Of a stretch of DNA of 64,000 nt, positions 18,385 to 27,393 are shown piece after piece. The notes under the pieces are model-generated. The model saw only the letters and a list, made by a program, of their open reading frames with translations. It was not told the DNA's origin and searched no databases. A program made the position numbers and the translations under genes. Location of the stretch: positions 62,001 to 126,000 of the forward strand of contig NZ_WWCJ01000001.1 in the NCBI RefSeq assembly GCF_009857475.1, in the 5' to 3' direction. Origin of the DNA: Pseudoduganella guangdongensis (lineage in GTDB: Bacteria; Pseudomonadota; Gammaproteobacteria; Burkholderiales; Burkholderiaceae_D). Within the stretch, counting starts at the first letter, position 1, and every line of letters starts with the position of its first letter.

Positions 18385-20541
18385 TTACACCTCTTGCGCC
18401 ACGTTGCGGACAATGGCGTCGCTATGCCCGATGATCTTGTCCGCGTCCGCTTGCAGCAGGCGGATACGGCGCTGCACCAGAGGCCAGCCGGACCAGTCGA
18501 CAGCCGGCTCGGCGCCCGCTTCGCGCCGCAGCGGGGCGGCGGGCGGCGTGGCGCCGGTGTGGCGCGACAGGGCCACCGACAGCGTGCGGCAGACCGACGC
18601 GTGGCTGGTGGCCAGCATGGCATTCACCGCGTCGCTTGGGATATCGCGTGCATGGCGGCGCAGGATGGCGCGTAATGCCGCCACGTGCGCCACCAGCAGG
18701 TAGTTCTGCACGATGAACAGGTTGATATCCTCCGCCGCGCGCTGTTTGCTCTCCGGCTCGTCCAGCATGCGCACCAGCGCCGCGCTCAGCGCCGCCAGCG
18801 CGTCCATCAGGCGCTTGCGCTGGATGCGGTAGATGAAGTCGTTGCGGTACTTGCCCTGCAGGAGGTCGAAGCTCGCCTCCATATAACTGAGGTTCACGTC
18901 CAGCACCTGCTTGATCAGGCGCGGCAGGGACTGGTACTCCCAGTTCGCCAGCACGAAGCTGAAGGCGGTGGCGATCGCGGCGCCGACAAAGGTATCGATC
19001 AGGCGCTCGGAGATCAAGGTGCTGCTCGGCGCAACCAGGTACATCCACAGCAGAATCATCACCGACACGGCGATCGCCGCATAGCGATAGCGCAGGTAGA
19101 TGAAGGTCGGCGTGGCGATGGACGCCAGCACCAGCGTCGCCAGGATGGCGGCCGGATAGTTCATGAACTTCAGCACCAGCGCCGTGATCACGCAGCCGAT
19201 CACGGTGCCGATAATGCGGTCCGAGCGGCGCTGCTTGGTCATGCTGAACGAAGGCTTGAGGATGATGACGATGGTCAGCACGATCCAGTAGCTGTGCGCC
19301 TTGTAAGGCAGCATGGCGCCGATCGCCAGCCCGGCCGCAATCGCCATCGACACGCGCAGCGCAAAGCGGAAGATCGGCGAATCCATGCGGAAGTGCGACA
19401 GCATCAGCTGCAGCTCGTACTTCTGCTGCGACAGGAAAGGCTGCATGTCCATATCGCGCCAGAACGGCGTGTCCTCGTATACCTTCTGGCTCGACACGTG
19501 CAGCTCGCCGATCATGCGGATGATGGCCATGATCTTGTTGCGCTGGGCGCGCAGCACGGTCACGGCTTCGCGCCGCGGCTTGCCGGCATCCAGGTCGTCC
19601 TGCAGGCCGGCGATCTGCTGCTCCAGCGCCATCAGCTCCGGCGTGTAGTCGACTTCCGGGTAGGAGGCGCGGTCGCGCGTCACGGCGTACGCTACCGATT
19701 CGATATCGCGCGCCGCCTTGTAGGCCAGGTCGTGCAAGGTGCGCAGCGCGGGCGAATCGAGCAAGTGCGTGCGCAGCGCGGCGTAGTCAGTGTGCGTGGC
19801 CAGGATCTGCTCGTACAGGTCCAGCATGCAGACGTGGATCTGCACCACCACCGCGTCCTTGCGGTTGTTATGCGCGCGCAGGATCAGGTCGCGCGAAGCC
19901 TGCTGGCGGTCGGCCAGCAAGGCCTGGTGGCGCACCAGTTTGTTGAACTGCTCGGTGAGGTTGTAGCGCGTGTCGTAGAAGTCGGCCTTGATGTCGATGT
20001 ATGCCGCCAGCTCAAACAGCGCCTCTGCCAGCACCTGCTGCTTGATGCGGTGGCGCAGCAGCCAGGCCACGCCCATGGCGTAGGCCAGGTAAGACAGCGC
20101 GCCCACCATGAATAGGCCGGCGTGGCGGAACGATTCGGCCGGCGTCAGCACATGTTCGGTCGACATGGTCATGATGAACAGCGTCGCCAGCTGCAGCGGC
20201 ATGGACTTCTTGCCATACACGACCATCATGCTGGCGAAGAAGCTGACCGCCACCAGCATCGCCATCAGCAGCCAGTAATACGGGCCGCACAGGCTGATAA
20301 GCAGCGTCACGGCGCTGCACAGCAGCACCGAGGCCATCATCTCGTTGAACTTGTGGCGCAGCGGGCTTGGCATGTCCATCAGCGCGGTGCATAGCGCGCC
20401 GATGCCGATCGACATGGCCACGTGCGTGTCGGCCAGCCACATGAACAGCGCAACAATGCCAACCAGGCCGGCGCCGAAGCGCAGGCCCAGGTGGAAATAA
20501 TGGCTGTAGAAGAAGGTGCGGGGGTCTAGTGCGTAGTGCAT
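18385..20541 (-). CDS. FUSC-family (YccS/AaeB-like) inner-membrane protein
   Basis: A 718-residue membrane protein with the duplicated FUSC layout: six N-terminal hydrophobic segments (about 15-180), a long cytosolic helical region (about 185-390), a second set of six membrane helices (about 395-540) and a helical C-terminal domain. This architecture is shared with AaeB-type aromatic acid efflux proteins and YccS. The substrate is unknown. I prefer ATG 20541 (MHYALDPRTFF), 10 bases after the M14 gene; the upstream in-frame alternative is a TTG inside that gene. Confidence 0.85.
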   Translation of the reverse strand: MHYALDPRTFFYSHYFHLGLRFGAGLVGIVALFMWLADTHVAMSIGIGALCTALMDMPSPLRHKFNEMMASVLLCSAVTLLISLCGPYYWLLMAMLVAVSFFASMMVVYGKKSMPLQLATLFIMTMSTEHVLTPAESFRHAGLFMVGALSYLAYAMGVAWLLRHRIKQQVLAEALFELAAYIDIKADFYDTRYNLTEQFNKLVRHQALLADRQQASRDLILRAHNNRKDAVVVQIHVCMLDLYEQILATHTDYAALRTHLLDSPALRTLHDLAYKAARDIESVAYAVTRDRASYPEVDYTPELMALEQQIAGLQDDLDAGKPRREAVTVLRAQRNKIMAIIRMIGELHVSSQKVYEDTPFWRDMDMQPFLSQQKYELQLMLSHFRMDSPIFRFALRVSMAIAAGLAIGAMLPYKAHSYWIVLTIVIILKPSFSMTKQRRSDRIIGTVIGCVITALVLKFMNYPAAILATLVLASIATPTFIYLRYRYAAIAVSVMILLWMYLVAPSSTLISERLIDTFVGAAIATAFSFVLANWEYQSLPRLIKQVLDVNLSYMEASFDLLQGKYRNDFIYRIQRKRLMDALAALSAALVRMLDEPESKQRAAEDINLFIVQNYLLVAHVAALRAILRRHARDIPSDAVNAMLATSHASVCRTLSVALSRHTGATPPAAPLRREAGAEPAVDWSGWPLVQRRIRLLQADADKIIGHSDAIVRNVAQEV

Positions 20542-20551
20542 GATCCCCGTC

Positions 20552-22288
20552 TTACACAATCGACAGGACAGGGTAGCGGCGCCATTCCGGCTCGCGCTGT
20601 CGCTGGCAGTTGTGGAAGATGAAGTGCAGCACCGCGTCCTTGTCCTTCACCAGCGCCGGGTTGGCGGCCTTCCAGTTCTCGAACAGGGCCTTGGTTTCCG
20701 GCTCGGTGGCCAGGATGTCGGCCGCCAGGTCTTCGAACACGTAGTCGGAGATGTTCTCTTTGCGCTCCAGCACGGAGTTGAAGAAGCCCCAACGGAAGAA
20801 GGAGTCGTGCGCCTGCGGTTCCAGGGTCTCAACGGCGTAGCGCGCGTTGTCCTGGTCCAGCGAAACATAGTAGTCGCCGGCGGCCAGCTCGAACGAATCT
20901 TCGCGCTTTTCGACGCTGACTTCGTCATGGAACATATGGCCTTCATAGGCGGTTGGACGCGAAACCACATTGGCGATGTGGTAGTACTGCGCCTGCACCG
21001 TGGTCGGCGCCTCGATGCGGGTCATCTGCACGCCGTTCCATTGCAGGCGCTCGATCACTTCGCGCCATGCCTGCGGGATCACATACGCTTTGGGCGCCTT
21101 GATCACGGTGTCCGCCGGGAAGCTGTTGTACCACTTGATGTCGCGCGCCCAAGGCTTGCTGCGGTCGTAGGATAGGCGGATGTAGTCGCCCAGTTTCGAA
21201 GCGCTGCGCTGCGCCTCGTAGCCTTTGAAATGGAAGCTGCCTGGATTCTCTTCATCCATGCGCCAGGTGATGGCCCATTCCTTCTGCTTGCGCTGGGTCG
21301 CCTTGGCGGCGGCGCGCAGGGCCTTGATCTGCTCGCCGTGCTTGATGGTGAAATTGCGCACGGTGTCCACCAGCGCGCGCATGGAGTCGTAGCGGTCGGC
21401 GTACGGCTTCAGCATGTGCGTCTCCGGCATGAAGCCGATGATGTTGTGCAGCGCGGTGAAGCCGGTCGAGAAGCGCGCGGTTTCCAGGAAGTCGGCGATG
21501 CCGTCGTCCGGGGTTTCCACCACCGGGTTCACGTACGGGCAGGTGGGCCAGCCGGCGGCTTCCATGTCGCTGTAAATTTGCGGCAGCATGGTGTCGCGCA
21601 GATAGGCGCCTAGCTCACCACCCAGCTTGTCGCACTGGGTGTGGATCAGGGTCATGGTGTAGCTGTAATCGGCGCCGTTGGAGGTGTGGGTGTCCACCAT
21701 CACGTCCGGGTCCCAGGCGGTGATCAACTGGTTGAAGAACTGCGCGTTCAGCGTGTCGCATTTGACGAAGTCGCGGTTCAGGTCCAGGTGGCGGCTGTTG
21801 CCGCGGAAGCCGAACAGTTCCGGGCCGTCCTGGTTGGCGCGCGAGGTGTTCTGGCGGTTCAGGCAGCCGTCCACGTTGTACACCGGGACGAACAGCAGCA
21901 CGGTCTTGCCCAGGCTGGCCAGCAGCTCCGGCTGGAAGCAGAAGTCGCGCACCATCGCCATGCAGGCGTCGATGCCTTCCGGCTCGCCGGGGTGGATGCC
22001 GTTGTTGTTGAAGAAGACCGTGCGGCCTTCGCGTTTGATTTGTTCGCGGTCGAAAACGCCGTCGGCGCTGACCACGCCCACATGCAGGGGGATGCCGCCG
22101 TCCGATACGGCTGCCTGTTCAAATTTCAGGATGTTCGGGAAGCGGCGTGCCAGTTCTTCGTAAAAGGCGATGCACTCGGTCCAGAGGGTAGTCTGGTTTT
22201 TATTGCCTTTTTCGTAAGGCGTGAGCATTTCTTGCATGGTCTGGATCTCAGTCTTCTGCATGTGGGGGGAGGTCAGCGATTTTACCAT
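20552..22288 (-). CDS. M14-family zinc carboxypeptidase-like protein
   Basis: A 578-residue protein with zinc ligands of the M14 metallopeptidase family: NNGIHPGEPEGID (HxxE, about residues 98-101) and VDTHTSNGADYSY (third His, about 199). Other family marks are VPVYNVDGCLNR and HLDLNRDFVK. No signal peptide is visible, so it should be cytosolic, and the long C-terminal half is not a standard carboxypeptidase part. Several in-frame starts occur within the first 20 codons (MVKS, MQKT, MQEM) and none has a convincing ribosome site. It sits between the FMN reductase and FUSC genes with gaps of 12 and 10 bases. Confidence 0.85.
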   Translation of the reverse strand: MVKSLTSPHMQKTEIQTMQEMLTPYEKGNKNQTTLWTECIAFYEELARRFPNILKFEQAAVSDGGIPLHVGVVSADGVFDREQIKREGRTVFFNNNGIHPGEPEGIDACMAMVRDFCFQPELLASLGKTVLLFVPVYNVDGCLNRQNTSRANQDGPELFGFRGNSRHLDLNRDFVKCDTLNAQFFNQLITAWDPDVMVDTHTSNGADYSYTMTLIHTQCDKLGGELGAYLRDTMLPQIYSDMEAAGWPTCPYVNPVVETPDDGIADFLETARFSTGFTALHNIIGFMPETHMLKPYADRYDSMRALVDTVRNFTIKHGEQIKALRAAAKATQRKQKEWAITWRMDEENPGSFHFKGYEAQRSASKLGDYIRLSYDRSKPWARDIKWYNSFPADTVIKAPKAYVIPQAWREVIERLQWNGVQMTRIEAPTTVQAQYYHIANVVSRPTAYEGHMFHDEVSVEKREDSFELAAGDYYVSLDQDNARYAVETLEPQAHDSFFRWGFFNSVLERKENISDYVFEDLAADILATEPETKALFENWKAANPALVKDKDAVLHFIFHNCQRQREPEWRRYPVLSIV

Positions 22289-22300
22289 TTCGCCAAGCGA

Positions 22301-22864
22301 TTAGCCCTTATGGCCATTGGCCTCCACCCACTTGGCAAAGGCTTGCGCCCAGCCGGCCAGCACTTCCTTGGTTTTCTCGTTATTGACCTTGCCGTCTTCG
22401 CCGATCAGGGCTGCGCCGCTGCCGATGTAGACTTCCGGGCCGGGCATGACGGGCGCGTTCAGGGTCACCATGGTCTGGCGCACATTGTGGTTGCCCGCAA
22501 AGCCGCCCACCGCGCCGACGGAAGCTGAGATCACGCCGACCGGTTTGGCGGCCCAGATGCTCTTGCCCCAAGGGCGCGAGCCGACGTCGATCGCGTTCTT
22601 CAGCGCGCCCGGCATGGAGCGGTTGTACTCCGGCGTTGCGATGGCGATGCCGTCCACATTGCGCAGCTTGTCGCGAAAGGCGGTCCAGGCGGCGGGCGGG
22701 GTGCCGGCATCGTCCAGGTCCTGGTTGTACAGCGGCAGGTCACCGATGTCGACGAACTCGAACTGCAGTTCGGCCGGTGCCACTTCCACCAGCGCGTTGG
22801 CGAATTTGCGGTTCAGCGAATCCTTGCGCAGGCTGCCGACGATCAGGGCGATTTTCTTGGTCAT
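22301..22864 (-). CDS. NADPH-dependent FMN reductase (flavodoxin-like quinone reductase)
   Basis: A 187-residue flavoprotein of the NADPH-dependent FMN reductase family (ChrR/YieF-like), reducing quinones, azo dyes or metal ions. Visible are the phosphate loop GSLRKDSLNRKFA (about 10-22), TPEYNRSMPGALKNAIDV (about 78-95; PEYN is a family hallmark) and SVGAVGG. AAGGAGCCCCTC precedes the ATG. It lies 31 bases downstream of the LysR gene in the same direction and may be controlled by it. Confidence 0.9.
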   Translation of the reverse strand: MTKKIALIVGSLRKDSLNRKFANALVEVAPAELQFEFVDIGDLPLYNQDLDDAGTPPAAWTAFRDKLRNVDGIAIATPEYNRSMPGALKNAIDVGSRPWGKSIWAAKPVGVISASVGAVGGFAGNHNVRQTMVTLNAPVMPGPEVYIGSGAALIGEDGKVNNEKTKEVLAGWAQAFAKWVEANGHKG

Positions 22865-22895
22865 GAGGGGCTCCTTGTAAAACGGTCAATGTACA

Positions 22896-23795
22896 TCAAG
22901 CGGGGAAAATATGCGCGTCTTCGCGCAGCGCATCGAACAGGAATTGGCTCAGCGCCTTGATGCGCGCCACGTTGCGCAAGTCGCGGTGGCTCAGCACCCA
23001 GAGCTGGGTGTGGAAGCGCGGATCGGGCGGCGCCAGCTGCTCCAGCGTGCGCTCGCGGTCGGCCAGCAGGCAAAGCAGGGGCGCCACGCCCATGCCATGG
23101 CGCGCCGCATCCACCATGGTCAGCAGGCTGTCGGCCCGTACCGCCACCTGGGCCGGCGGCACGCGCTCGGCCAGCCACTGCGCCGCCGCCAGGTGCGCCA
23201 GGCTTTCGTCCGGCGCCACCCAGCGGTGCGCCGCCCAGTCGTCGCGCGCGATGCCGGCGCGGTCGGCCCGGCGCAGGTAGGCGCGCGAAGCGTAGAGCGC
23301 CGTCGCCACCGCGCCCACCTTGCGCCCGACCAGGTTGGCCGGCGGCGTGTTGGACGGGCGCAGCGCCATATCGGCCTCGCGCTGGGTCAGGTTGAGGAAG
23401 CTGTTGTTGACCACCAGTTGCAGCTGCACCGCCGGATGCTGCTCCTGGAAGCGCTGCAGGTAGGGCATGAGCAGGCCGTGCGCCAGCGTGTCCGTGGTGG
23501 TCAGGCGGATCGTGCCGCGCAACTCCTCATCGAGGCCGCCCACCGCGCGCTGGGCGCTGCCGATATCCTCCTCAATCGCCCCCAGCCGGCCGCGCAGGGT
23601 CTCGCCCGCGCCGGTCATGACATAGCCCGACTGCAGGCGCTCGAACAGGCGCACGCCCAGCGACTGCTCCAGGCTATCCAGCCGGCGCAGCACGGTCGAA
23701 TGGTTCACGCCGAGCTCGCGCGCCGCCGCCGAGATGGAGCCGCCGCGCGCCACGGCCGCGAAGTAGCGCAAGTCTTCCCAATCGAGATTCTGCAT
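22896..23795 (-). CDS. LysR-family transcriptional regulator
   Basis: A 299-residue regulator with an N-terminal winged helix-turn-helix (LDWEDLRYFAAVARGGSIS, then AARELGVNHSTVLRRL, residues 4-41) and a type-2 periplasmic-binding-like effector domain from about residue 90. It is divergent from the GST gene at 23887, with a 91-base AT-rich gap suited to a LysR operator, and lies directly upstream of the FMN reductase on its own strand. Either flank could be its target. The inducer is unknown. Confidence 0.92.
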   Translation of the reverse strand: MQNLDWEDLRYFAAVARGGSISAAARELGVNHSTVLRRLDSLEQSLGVRLFERLQSGYVMTGAGETLRGRLGAIEEDIGSAQRAVGGLDEELRGTIRLTTTDTLAHGLLMPYLQRFQEQHPAVQLQLVVNNSFLNLTQREADMALRPSNTPPANLVGRKVGAVATALYASRAYLRRADRAGIARDDWAAHRWVAPDESLAHLAAAQWLAERVPPAQVAVRADSLLTMVDAARHGMGVAPLLCLLADRERTLEQLAPPDPRFHTQLWVLSHRDLRNVARIKALSQFLFDALREDAHIFPA

Positions 23796-23886
23796 ATTTG
23801 CGTAACCGTTCCGCTGTTTTTGGGAATTTTAATGCGTTTTTGCAGGGCATACACTGGCCGGCACCAACCTACCAAGGAGAACGACC

Positions 23887-24492
23887 ATGCTGACCCTCTA
23901 CACCGCCGATACCCCCAATGGCCAAAAAATCACCATCGCCCTGGAAGAACTGGGCCTGCCGCATACGCTGCACCACGTCAACCTGAACGCGGGCGAGCAG
24001 CACCAGGCACCGTTCAGCGAAATGAGCCCCAACCACAAGATTCCCCTGCTGGTGGACGACGCCACGCCGATTTTTGAATCCGGCGCCATCCTGATCCACC
24101 TGGCCGACAAGGCTGGCAAGCTGCTGCCTGCCAGCGGCGAAGCGCGCAGCGTCGCGCTGCAATGGCTGTTCCTGCAAGTGGGTAGTATTGGCCCGATGCT
24201 GGGCCAGCTCTGGTATTTCCGCCACGCCTGCGGCACGCAAAGCGTGGTCGCACTCGAGCGCTACCACCGCGAAACCCTGCGCCTGCTGGGCGTGTTCGAG
24301 GCACGCCTGCGCGACACGCCGTACCTGGCCGGCGACGCATACACGATCGCCGATATCGCCAGCTTCCCCTGGATCTGCTCGCACCACGAGTTGGGAATTA
24401 CGCTGAACGACTATCCAGCGGTAGCCGACTGGCTGGCCCGCATCGAAGCGCGCCCCGCCGTGCAACGCGGCCTGGCCGCCGCCAAGCCATGA
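23887..24492 (+). CDS. Glutathione S-transferase family protein
   Basis: A 201-residue cytosolic GST: N-terminal thioredoxin-like domain (MLTLYTADTPNGQKITIALEE, cis-proline NHKIPLLVDD, and ESGAILIHLADK for the glutathione gamma-glutamyl site) followed by the helical C-terminal domain with AGDAYTIADIASFPW. AAGGAG is well placed before ATG 23887. It is divergent from LysR and overlaps the downstream SMR gene by 4 bases (ATGA). The electrophile substrate is unknown. Confidence 0.92.
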   Translation: MLTLYTADTPNGQKITIALEELGLPHTLHHVNLNAGEQHQAPFSEMSPNHKIPLLVDDATPIFESGAILIHLADKAGKLLPASGEARSVALQWLFLQVGSIGPMLGQLWYFRHACGTQSVVALERYHRETLRLLGVFEARLRDTPYLAGDAYTIADIASFPWICSHHELGITLNDYPAVADWLARIEARPAVQRGLAAAKP

Positions 24493-24812
24493 TCGCCGCC
24501 TGGCTACTGCTGCTGGCGGCCGCGCTGGTCGACATCGCCATGGCGGTCGCCCTCAAGCACGCCGAAGGCTGGACCCGCTTCTGGCCCAGTCTCGCCGGCC
24601 TGGCCTTCGCCAACGGCGCTATCGTGCTGCTGACGATGGCCCTGCGCCAGCTACCGGTCGGCACCGCCTTCGCCGTCTTCACCGGCATTGGCGCCGCCGG
24701 CGCCGCCCTGGTCGGCATCGTGCTGTACGGCGAAAGCGCCACCCCACTACGCCTGCTGCTGATCGCCCTCATCATCGCCAGCATCGCCGGCCTCAAGCTT
24801 ACCCACAGCTGA
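24489..24812 (+). CDS. SMR-family small transporter with atypical active-site residue
   Basis: A 107-residue protein with four hydrophobic helices and the SMR (EmrE/SugE/Gdx) layout, exporting toxic cations or guanidinium by proton exchange as a dual-topology dimer. The helix-1 pattern ALKHAEGWTRFWPS aligns with ALMKFSEGFTRLWPS of EmrE. That alignment puts Asp15 where the otherwise invariant membrane Glu14 sits, and Phe where EmrE has Trp63 (VFTGIG). The protein may therefore be functionally altered. It is translationally coupled to the GST gene (4-base overlap). Confidence 0.82.
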   Translation: MIAAWLLLLAAALVDIAMAVALKHAEGWTRFWPSLAGLAFANGAIVLLTMALRQLPVGTAFAVFTGIGAAGAALVGIVLYGESATPLRLLLIALIIASIAGLKLTHS

Positions 24813-24820
24813 AAGCAGCA

Positions 24821-24867
24821 GAGCCCGTGTCAACCTTGGGGTCAGACCCCTTGGTTGACACGGGCTC
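24821..24867. repeat. Long palindrome with GTGTCAACC arms, copy A
   Basis: Fifteen-base perfect arms GAGCCCGTGTCAACC (24821-24835) and GGTTGACACGGGCTC (24853-24867) flank a centre that is itself palindromic, GGGGTCAGACCCC. It lies between convergent genes and could terminate both. The centre links it to the GGGTCAGACCC family. Confidence 0.85.
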
Positions 24868-24884
24868 GGCCGTCTAGTGCTTGG

Positions 24885-24926
24885 GCTCGTGTCAACCTAA
24901 GGGCCTGACCCCAAGGTTGACACGGC
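24885..24926. repeat. Long palindrome with GTGTCAACC arms, copy B
   Basis: Arms CGTGTCAACCT (24888-24898) and AGGTTGACACG (24914-24924) flank an imperfect centre with GGGCCTGACCCC. It is a tandem, slightly diverged copy of the element at 24821, 17 bases away, just before the S46 peptidase stop. Confidence 0.8.
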
Positions 24927-24939
24927 TGGGCTGTAGAGA

Positions 24940-27102
24940 TTACTCGGCGCCCATTTCCTTCATCAGGTTGTGCGCTTTGTCGATGTACTTCATGTTCCAC
25001 AGCATGTAGCGCAGGTCGACCTGGATGTCGCGGGTCTTGGCTTTGTTGAAGTCCCAGTCGGAGATGATGGAGTCCAGCGTGCCGTCGAACGCCAGGCCTA
25101 CCAGCTCGGCTTTCGAGTTCAGCGCGGCGGAACCGGAGTTGCCGCCGGTGATGTCCAGCGTGGCCAGGAAGTTGACCGGTACCGATTTCAGCTTGGCATC
25201 GTAATACTTGCCGTATTGTTTGCCATTGATCGCGTCCAGCTGCGCTTGCGGGGCCTTGAACTCGCCTTCGCCGGTGGCCTTGGCTTTCACGCCGGCCAGG
25301 GTGGTGAAGGCGCTCCAGCCGGTGGTGCCGTCGGCGCCTTCGGCGCGGCCGGCGACCTTGCCGAAGGTGACGCGCAGGGTGCCGTTGGCGTCAGGGTACA
25401 CAGCCTGGCCTTTCGAGTTCATGAAGGCGATCTTGGCTTTCATGTAGCTCGAGTAGGCTTGCTGGATCTTGCCGCCCAGTTCTTCGGCTTCGGCTTCACG
25501 CTTCATGGCGTCGTCGTACAGGGCGACGGCGGCTTTGATGAAGCTGTCGTTGCTGGCCTTGAAGTCGGCCACCGATTTGCCCAGCCATTCGGCGCGGACT
25601 TTGGCGTCTTCCAGCTGGGAGCCGGCGTACAGCTTGTCCAGTGCGGCCGACAGTTCGGCTTCGCTGGCGCCTGCCTTGATGCCCAGCACGCTGTCGAACA
25701 CGGCATTGTGCTCGGCGGCCGGTTGCGCGGCGTAGTGCTTCAGGTTGTTCAGCACGATGGCTTTGTTGACCTTGGCCACGTAGGTCTTGTTCACGCCGTC
25801 GATCGATTGCTTGATGCGCTTGGCGTCGCGTTCCTGGTAGCCGGCTTTGCGCTCGGCGTTCGGCTTCTGGTTCTCGTTGGCCAGGCGGTACATGATGCGC
25901 GCGGCGTTCAGCAGGGTCGGGGTGGAGCGGTCCAGGTGGAAGTCGCGCTTGTTCTCTGAGTCACGCTGGGCGATCAGCTTTTCCACCGCTTCCAGGTCGG
26001 CGCCGAAGGCGGCCTTGCGCTTGGCGTCGCTGTTGACCCATGCTTTCAGGGCGTCATGCTCTTTGGACTTGCGCTCCAGCATGTCGCTACCTTCGTAGCT
26101 GTTCAGCATGCCCTTGCGGTTTTTGTAGTAGTTGTTGATGTTGGCAACCTGGCCGGCTACCTTCAGGGCCGCGTCGCGGTCGCCCTTGGTTTCGCGGTCG
26201 ATGATGGCCAGGGTCTCGTTCGAGTTCTGGATGAAGGCCGGGTATTCGAAGCCGAAGGTGTTCGATACTTCGGATGGCAGGCGATGGCGGTTGGTGCGGC
26301 CTGGGTAGCCCAGCACCATCACGAAGTCGCCTTCTTTCACGCCTTCCTTGGCCAGCTTCAGGAAGGATTTGGATTCGTAAGGAACGTTGTCCTTGTGGTA
26401 GTCGGCAGCTTTGCCGTCCTTGCTGACGTAGGCGCGGTAGAAGCCGTAGTCGCCGGTGTGGCGCGGCCACATCCAGTTGTCGGTGTCGCCGCCGAATTTG
26501 CCCACGCCGTCAGCCGGGGCGTGCACCAGGCGCACGTCGCGGATTTCCAGCTGTTTGATCTGGTAGAACTCCAGGCCGCCGTAGAACGACGACACGGTGC
26601 AGCGGTGGCCTTCATCTTTTTCGCACTCGGCGACCAGGGCCTTCTGGTTTTTCTCGATCGCGTCCACGCGCGCTTTGCCCTGCAGCTTGGCTACGTCAGC
26701 GGTGATGATCTTGTCGGTGACGTTCAGCACTTCCTTGGTCACGAATACGCGGCTGCCCGGCGCGGCCGGCAGTTCCTCGGCCAGGGTGTGCGCCACGAAG
26801 CCGTTGGCCAGCAGGTCGCGTTCCTTGGTGGAGTTGACGGCGATGCTGTTGTAGACGCAGTGGTGGTTGGTCACGACCAGGCCTTGCGGCGACACGAAGG
26901 ACGCGGAGCAGCCGCCCAGGCTGACGATGGCGTTCATCGGGAAGGAGGTCAGCTGGGTCAGGGAAGCCGGGTCCAGCTTCAGGCCGGCGGCCTTCAATTG
27001 CTTGGCTACTTGTGGCAGCTGTTGCGGCATCCACATGCCTTCGTCTGCGAAGGCGGCGGAGGTGGTGCTCAGGACGGCGAGCGCGAGGAGTGATTTTTTC
27101 AT
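24940..27102 (-). CDS. S46-family dipeptidyl peptidase (DPP7-type)
   Basis: A 720-residue exported serine exopeptidase releasing dipeptides. It has a signal peptide (1-19, AFA-DE). The chymotrypsin-like halves carry VVTNHHC (His about 77), DNWMWPRHTGDYGFYR, and the nucleophile motif GGNSGSAALN (Ser about 656). Eighteen residues after this Ser is Gly (GLAFDG). In this family Gly here goes with DPP7-type preference for hydrophobic P1 residues, while Arg marks DPP11 (Asp/Glu). The periplasmic location suggests peptide scavenging. It is transcribed alone, convergent with the GST-SMR pair. Confidence 0.94.
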   Translation of the reverse strand: MKKSLLALAVLSTTSAAFADEGMWMPQQLPQVAKQLKAAGLKLDPASLTQLTSFPMNAIVSLGGCSASFVSPQGLVVTNHHCVYNSIAVNSTKERDLLANGFVAHTLAEELPAAPGSRVFVTKEVLNVTDKIITADVAKLQGKARVDAIEKNQKALVAECEKDEGHRCTVSSFYGGLEFYQIKQLEIRDVRLVHAPADGVGKFGGDTDNWMWPRHTGDYGFYRAYVSKDGKAADYHKDNVPYESKSFLKLAKEGVKEGDFVMVLGYPGRTNRHRLPSEVSNTFGFEYPAFIQNSNETLAIIDRETKGDRDAALKVAGQVANINNYYKNRKGMLNSYEGSDMLERKSKEHDALKAWVNSDAKRKAAFGADLEAVEKLIAQRDSENKRDFHLDRSTPTLLNAARIMYRLANENQKPNAERKAGYQERDAKRIKQSIDGVNKTYVAKVNKAIVLNNLKHYAAQPAAEHNAVFDSVLGIKAGASEAELSAALDKLYAGSQLEDAKVRAEWLGKSVADFKASNDSFIKAAVALYDDAMKREAEAEELGGKIQQAYSSYMKAKIAFMNSKGQAVYPDANGTLRVTFGKVAGRAEGADGTTGWSAFTTLAGVKAKATGEGEFKAPQAQLDAINGKQYGKYYDAKLKSVPVNFLATLDITGGNSGSAALNSKAELVGLAFDGTLDSIISDWDFNKAKTRDIQVDLRYMLWNMKYIDKAHNLMKEMGAE

Positions 27103-27345
27103 GTGTCTTGTATGGGTTGAAGTGGTGGCCCGCCGGGCTAAGCCGGCAGGCGACCTAGAGTATCGGCATGCCGGCGGCTGCCGTCAACTCTAAAAATGTG
27201 GCGCAAAACTGAAGAATATTTGGCAACAAGAGTGTGGCTGGTGGTTGCTGCGGCGCAGCATGGGTGTGCTGTCAGCGCAAATGGAGGTAGAGCTCGCTGG
27301 GCCCGCTCGGCTCAGTTTTCGCACCGGCGTGTTCCGCTGCGCGCG

Positions 27346-27375
27346 AAAAAAAGGCCAACGCCGCAGCGTTGGCCT
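27346..27375 (-). terminator. Rho-independent terminator of the GlsB/YeaQ gene
   Basis: Arms AGGCCAACGC (27352-27361) and GCGTTGGCCT (27366-27375) with loop CGCA; on the minus strand the hairpin is followed by seven T. It lies 19 bases beyond the stop of the minus-strand gene at 27394. Confidence 0.85.
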
Positions 27376-27393
27376 GTGAGGAACCGGTTGTCG

